Below are positions 6,005 to 9,161 of a DNA stretch of 9,161 nt, piece after piece (positions within the stretch are counted from its first letter, which is position 1; every line of letters begins with the position of its first letter). Source of the stretch: Elusimicrobiota bacterium (GTDB taxonomy: Bacteria > Omnitrophota > Gorgyraeia > Zapsychrales > Fredricksoniimonadaceae). Made by a program: the position numbers and the translations under genes. The stretch covers positions 1 through 9,161 of the forward strand of contig JAAYZZ010000178.1 of the NCBI GenBank assembly GCA_012514595.1, in the 5' to 3' direction. The notes beneath the pieces were generated by a model. The model made no database searches and was not told where the DNA came from. It saw only the letters and a program-made list of their open reading frames with translations.

Positions 6005-7188
6005 CAGGCCTTCTGAAGGCCTATGATCCGTTCGACCGCTCCGGAAACAGGGACCATCTCCACAGTCCCCGTCGAGCGCGTCTTGATCTCGACATTCCCT
6101 TCTTGAAGGGTCCGCTTTCCGATCGTGATGCGGTAAGGAAGGCCAATCAGGTCGGCGTCATTGAATTTCTTCCCAGCGCTCTCGTCGCGGTCGTCCATTA
6201 GAACATCAATTCCCGCTTTTGTCAACCCGTCGTAAACCGTTCTGGCGGCTGCCATGACCGCCTCGTCCTGGACCTGGAGCGGCAAGAGTTCAACCGTAAA
6301 GGGGGCCACCTCTTCAGGCCACCGGATCCCCTTGTCATCATGATGACATTCAATGATGGTCGCCACCAGGCGGCTCACCCCGATGCCGTAGCACCCCATG
6401 ATGATCGGTTTCCTTTGACCAGCCTCGTCCAGAAAGACCGCCTGGAGGGCCTCGGAATATTTTGTCCCCAGCTGAAAGATGTGGCCGACCTCGATACAGA
6501 GATGCTCTTTTCCGTCAGAATCTTTGGCGCGGTCCTCCCCGATCGGGGCGGGGACAAGGAATTCGTGAGATATGCTTCCCCCCATGGCCCCGCTGTCCGC
6601 TTCGGAGATAATGGGGGTCAGTCCGCAGCGGGCGAAGATCCTTTTGTACGCCGCGTACATCCGGTCATAGGTCTTCTGAAGGCCGGCCATGTCCGTGTCA
6701 AAACTGTAGGCGTCCTTCATGATGAACTCGCAGGCCCGCACCACGCCGAAGCGGGGACGCGTCTCGTCGCGGAATTTGGTCTGGATCTGATAAAGCGTTA
6801 CGGGAAGATGGCGATAGGACTGGACAAAGGTCTTGACCAGGTCCGTGATGATCTCTTCGTGGGTCGGCCCCAGACACATCAGGGCGCCCTTCTTGTTCTT
6901 GAACCGGATCATAACCTCTTCGAGGGTCTTGTCACGCCCGGTCTGCTGCCAGAGCTCCAGAGGCTGAAGGGCCGGCAGGAGAAGCTCATGGGCTCCCGCG
7001 CCGTTCATCTCCTCCCGGATGATGCGCTCGATCTTTTCCAGGACCCGCCATCCCAGAGGCAAATAGGAATAAACGCCCGACGTCAACATGGTCGCCAGGC
7101 CGCTGCGCAGCATCAACTGATGGCTGGCGGCCTCTGTCCCGGCAGGGACCTCTTTAAGGGTGGGAATGAAATAACCTGACCATTTCAT
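6004..7188 (-). CDS. proS: Prolyl-tRNA synthetase (ProRS), class II, short form without the editing insertion
   Basis: ProRS charges tRNA-Pro. The class II catalytic core is complete. It has the substrate-loop GPTHEE (107-112), motif 2 from KFRDETRPRFG (138-148) to ACEFIMKDAYSF (152-163), GAMGGSISHEF (200-210), EVGHIFQLGTKYSEAL (233-248) and motif 3 GCYGIGVSRLV (265-275). The anticodon-binding domain runs from about 297 to 394. The protein has only 394 residues, against about 570 for the common bacterial form. The roughly 180-residue YbaK-like editing domain normally lying between GSHEF and EVGHIF is reduced here to about 22 residues (211-232). Similar core-only enzymes are known from alphaproteobacteria and mitochondria, so this looks like a genuine short form and not a broken gene. 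The ATG follows a GAGGT site 5 nt upstream. The cpaF-like gene ends 13 nt before it, and rimP starts 9 nt after it. Confidence 0.97.
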   Translation of the reverse strand: MKWSGYFIPTLKEVPAGTEAASHQLMLRSGLATMLTSGVYSYLPLGWRVLEKIERIIREEMNGAGAHELLLPALQPLELWQQTGRDKTLEEVMIRFKNKKGALMCLGPTHEEIITDLVKTFVQSYRHLPVTLYQIQTKFRDETRPRFGVVRACEFIMKDAYSFDTDMAGLQKTYDRMYAAYKRIFARCGLTPIISEADSGAMGGSISHEFLVPAPIGEDRAKDSDGKEHLCIEVGHIFQLGTKYSEALQAVFLDEAGQRKPIIMGCYGIGVSRLVATIIECHHDDKGIRWPEEVAPFTVELLPLQVQDEAVMAAARTVYDGLTKAGIDVLMDDRDESAGKKFNDADLIGLPYRITIGKRTLQEGNVEIKTRSTGTVEMVPVSGAVERIIGLQKA

Positions 7189-7193
7189 AAAAG

Positions 7194-7198
7194 ACCTC
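7194..7198 (-). promoter_or_regulatory. Ribosome binding site of proS
   Basis: The minus strand reads GAGGT, 5 nt before the proS ATG at 7186-7188, within the 13-nt gap after the upstream stop. It supports the chosen start, which also gives the expected ProRS N-terminus (MKWSGYFIPTLKE). Confidence 0.55.
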
Positions 7199-7201
7199 GT
7201 G

Positions 7202-8476
7202 TTATCCGATGTTCAAGGGAAGTGGAATGTTCCGCTTGGTGAATTTATGGGCAAAGGACGGGAGTTTCCGGGTGGCCGTCCATTCTCCTTGGACCTTGTT
7301 GTTCTCGTCTATGTGGGACTGCCGGAAGGTGAAGACGTCCTCAAGGGACACCTGATCGGTCCCCTTCTCGTAACGGACATCCGTCACGTTGACGATCCTG
7401 CGCACCCCGTCGAGGAAAAGCTCGCAGTAGACGATAAGGTCAATAGAGGTCGCGACCTGGCGACGGATCTGCTCTCCTGTCAGCCGGATGCCGGACATGA
7501 GCATCATTGTGATCATGCGGTTAAAGCATTCCTCGGGGGAATCGGCATGGACGATCGCCAGTGTCCCGGAATGCCCGGAAGAAATGGACTGGATCATGTC
7601 CAGGATCTCCTCCCCGCGCACCTCCCCGACGATGATCCGGTCCGGACGCATACGGAGCGAATTGATAAAAAGGTCGCGGATGGTGATCTCGCCCTTGCCC
7701 TCGATATTCGCGGCCTTGGCCTGAAGACTGACCACATGCTCCTGCAGAAGCCGGAGCTCGGAGGTGTCCTCGATGGTGATGATCCTCTCCTCCTCCGGGA
7801 TGAAACGCGAAAGGACGTTGAGAAGGGTCGTTTTTCCGGAGCCCGTGGATCCGCAAAAGACGATATTGAGCCGGGCCTTGATGGCCGCGGAAAGGAAATC
7901 CGCGATCTCCCGCGTCAAGGACCCCTTCTCGATGACATTCTCGATTGTGGCGATGTCGCGGGAGAATTTCCGGATCGTCATCACCGCACCCCGCAAAGAG
8001 CACGGCGGCAGGATGATATTGACGCGCGATCCGTCGGGAAGGGAGAAATCCACATAGGGGGAGGATTCATCCACCCGGCGGGACGTTCCGGAAGCCGCCA
8101 TGATCTTCTGGACGGTGTGCATCAGTTCCGCGTTGTCTTTGAAGGATACCTTGCTCAGCGAGATCCGTCCCTTCTTCTGGATATAGATCTGCTTGGGGCC
8201 ATTGATCATCACCTCGGTCACATCCGGGTCCTCCATCAGTTCCCGGATCGGCCCCAGGGAGACCACGGAGCTCGAGATCTCCCGGATGAGACGGGCGCGG
8301 TCCTCGAAGCTGATGGACAGGTCCCGAGTTCGAAGGACAGCCGTAACGGCCTCGTCGACAAAAAGACGCAGCTGATCGTCATTCATCGTATCTTTTACCT
8401 TGAGGAAGTCTGTCTTGGTGACCAGATGGCGATGAAGAAGCTGTTTGATGTCCTCGTACGGGATCGGCTGCTGCAT
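7202..8476 (-). CDS. cpaF: CpaF/TadA-family secretion ATPase (type II/IV secretion or Tad pilus motor)
   Basis: Members of this family are hexameric ATPases at the cytoplasmic face of the inner membrane that power Tad/Flp pilus assembly or related secretion. The 424 residues carry all the catalytic elements. These are Walker A GSTGSGKT (209-216), the Asp box IITIEDTSEL (232-241), Walker B RIIVGEVRGEE (280-290, glutamate 285) and the His box GHSGTLAIVHADSP (301-314, histidines 302 and 310). The N-terminal half has the family blocks DPDVTEVMINGP (83-94), SSPYVDFSLPDGSRVNI (138-154) and TIRKFS (167-172). Spacing of these blocks fits CpaF/TadA better than PilT or GspE, and no tetracysteine GspE motif is present. 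An AGGAGG site lies 7 nt before the ATG. No tadB, tadC, cpaB, pilin or prepilin peptidase gene is in view. The gene sits tightly between rseP and proS, so its pilus partners, if any, are elsewhere. The symbol names the family; its exact cellular role is unknown. Confidence 0.9.
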   Translation of the reverse strand: MQQPIPYEDIKQLLHRHLVTKTDFLKVKDTMNDDQLRLFVDEAVTAVLRTRDLSISFEDRARLIREISSSVVSLGPIRELMEDPDVTEVMINGPKQIYIQKKGRISLSKVSFKDNAELMHTVQKIMAASGTSRRVDESSPYVDFSLPDGSRVNIILPPCSLRGAVMTIRKFSRDIATIENVIEKGSLTREIADFLSAAIKARLNIVFCGSTGSGKTTLLNVLSRFIPEEERIITIEDTSELRLLQEHVVSLQAKAANIEGKGEITIRDLFINSLRMRPDRIIVGEVRGEEILDMIQSISSGHSGTLAIVHADSPEECFNRMITMMLMSGIRLTGEQIRRQVATSIDLIVYCELFLDGVRRIVNVTDVRYEKGTDQVSLEDVFTFRQSHIDENNKVQGEWTATRKLPSFAHKFTKRNIPLPLNIG

Positions 8477-8483
8477 GATAGGT

Positions 8484-8489
8484 CCTCCT
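8484..8489 (-). promoter_or_regulatory. Strong ribosome binding site of the cpaF-like gene
   Basis: The minus strand reads AGGAGG, the full consensus, 7 nt before the ATG at 8474-8476 and immediately after the rseP stop (8491-8493). It is the best ribosome site in the window and suggests this gene is translated well in its own right. Confidence 0.8.
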
Positions 8490-8490
8490 G

Positions 8491-9161
8491 TTAGGAACGG
8501 AACAGTCCCACGATCCGATCGATCAGTCCAATGCGTTCGAAATCAACATAAAAAACAAAGACCGCGAGCGCAATGATCAGGACAAGTCCAAAGCGTGTCA
8601 CAAGGTCCTCTGTCCTTTGGGAAAGGGTCCGCCTGCGCATCTTCTCCAGAAAATTCAGCGCCAGGTGACCTCCGTCGAGAGGGATCATCGGAAGAAGATT
8701 GAAGATCGCCAGGCTTGCGCTGATAACGGCCATGATATAAAGCACAAAAGAGAATCCGACCGTGATCGCGTGCCTGACGATAAAAAAGATCCCGATCAGA
8801 CCCGTAACGCCCTCCTTGGCCGAGCGCTGTCCGGTCACGATCTCCCAAAGGGCCGCGAGAGTTCTTGTTGTAATTGTCAGGAGTTCTCCTGATGCGTGGA
8901 CGACCGCCCCCAGAATATTATAACGGCGGATCACCAAACGATCCTTGAGATCCTCCGTCTCAGGCTGAACGCCGATCTGGGCGACCTTTCTTGTCCGGCC
9001 AAAGATATCCTTGGCCTCCCGCATCTGCGGATTGATTGTAAAGACCTGTTCCTCCTGACCCTGTCGTTGCACATGGACATGGATGGCCTTCCCGTAAGAG
9101 GAGGCGATCTCGTCCTGCATCTGTTGCCAGTTCTCGATCGTGACGTCATTGATCGAGAGGA
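8491..9161 (-). CDS. rseP: RseP-type site-2 intramembrane zinc protease (C-terminal 222 residues, cut by window edge)
   Basis: RseP is an inner-membrane metalloprotease that cleaves anti-sigma factors and signal-peptide remnants within the membrane. The reading frame is open to base 9161. The first visible residues, LSINDVTIENWQQMQDEI, are the end of a PDZ domain in the typical RseP form. There follow GVQPE (residues 50-54, counting from the internal ATG at 9118-9120), a hydrophobic region at about 106-141 with VTGLIGIFF, the third S2P motif NLLPMIPLDGGH (141-152), whose aspartate is the expected zinc ligand, and a last membrane segment at about 175-192. The N-terminal HExxH active site and any first PDZ domain lie outside the window. 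The motif usually reads NLLPIPxLDGG, so the second proline is shifted here by one position. The internal ATG is not the start, because PDZ sequence continues upstream of it. Confidence 0.94.
   Translation of the reverse strand, partial: LSINDVTIENWQQMQDEIASSYGKAIHVHVQRQGQEEQVFTINPQMREAKDIFGRTRKVAQIGVQPETEDLKDRLVIRRYNILGAVVHASGELLTITTRTLAALWEIVTGQRSAKEGVTGLIGIFFIVRHAITVGFSFVLYIMAVISASLAIFNLLPMIPLDGGHLALNFLEKMRRRTLSQRTEDLVTRFGLVLIIALAVFVFYVDFERIGLIDRIVGLFRS

Noticed and set aside
7199..8494. A 431-codon open frame on the plus strand, almost exactly opposite the cpaF-like gene
   Set aside because: It is antisense to a gene with clear family motifs, its translation shows no recognisable domain, and it is rich in Asp/Leu/Gly/Arg, as expected from mirror reading of GC-biased codons.
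9118..9120. ATG as a possible start of a short RseP-like protein
   Set aside because: In-frame PDZ sequence continues upstream to the window edge, so this methionine is internal.

Overview
All nine genes in this window lie on the minus strand, so the biological order runs from base 9161 down to base 1. The order is rseP (3' part) - cpaF-like ATPase - proS - rimP - nusA - infB - trpS - scpA - ruvB (5' part). The widest gap is 34 nt, and the other junctions are 14, 13, 12, 9, 4 and 1 nt apart or overlap by 4 nt. I see no terminator, promoter-sized gap, RNA gene, repeat array, CRISPR or mobile element. The window is best read as the middle of one long co-transcribed housekeeping operon, cut at both ends.

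The organism is a bacterium, moderately GC-rich by eye. RseP next to proS, followed by rimP-nusA-infB, is an arrangement common in Gram-negative and deep-branching bacterial lineages. The compact spacing, the short ProRS and the mixed gene order (trpS and scpA after infB, ruvB after scpA) suggest a little-cultured phylum. An Omnitrophota or other PVC-like lineage is my best guess, but this rests on remembered gene order and motif flavour and is low confidence.

Region by region: 8491-9161 encodes the end of the PDZ domain and the C-terminal membrane half of an RseP-type intramembrane protease. 7202-8476 encodes a complete secretion/pilus ATPase of the CpaF/TadA family, with no pilus partner genes in view. 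6004-7188 encodes a prolyl-tRNA synthetase lacking the usual bacterial editing insertion. 5533-5994 (RimP), 4465-5520 (NusA) and 1926-4430 (IF-2) form the classic ribosome maturation, transcription elongation and translation initiation cluster. 943-1929 encodes tryptophanyl-tRNA synthetase with a cysteine set resembling the Fe-S site of some TrpRS enzymes. 201-941 encodes ScpA, the kleisin partner of Smc. 1-196 is the start of RuvB, the Holliday junction branch-migration motor.

The genes thus combine translation and gene-expression machinery with chromosome segregation, DNA repair, envelope proteolysis and one secretion ATPase. I did not find a clearly undescribed system. The points most worth a second look are the editing-domain-less ProRS, the lone CpaF-like ATPase placed between rseP and proS, and the TrpRS cysteine motif.
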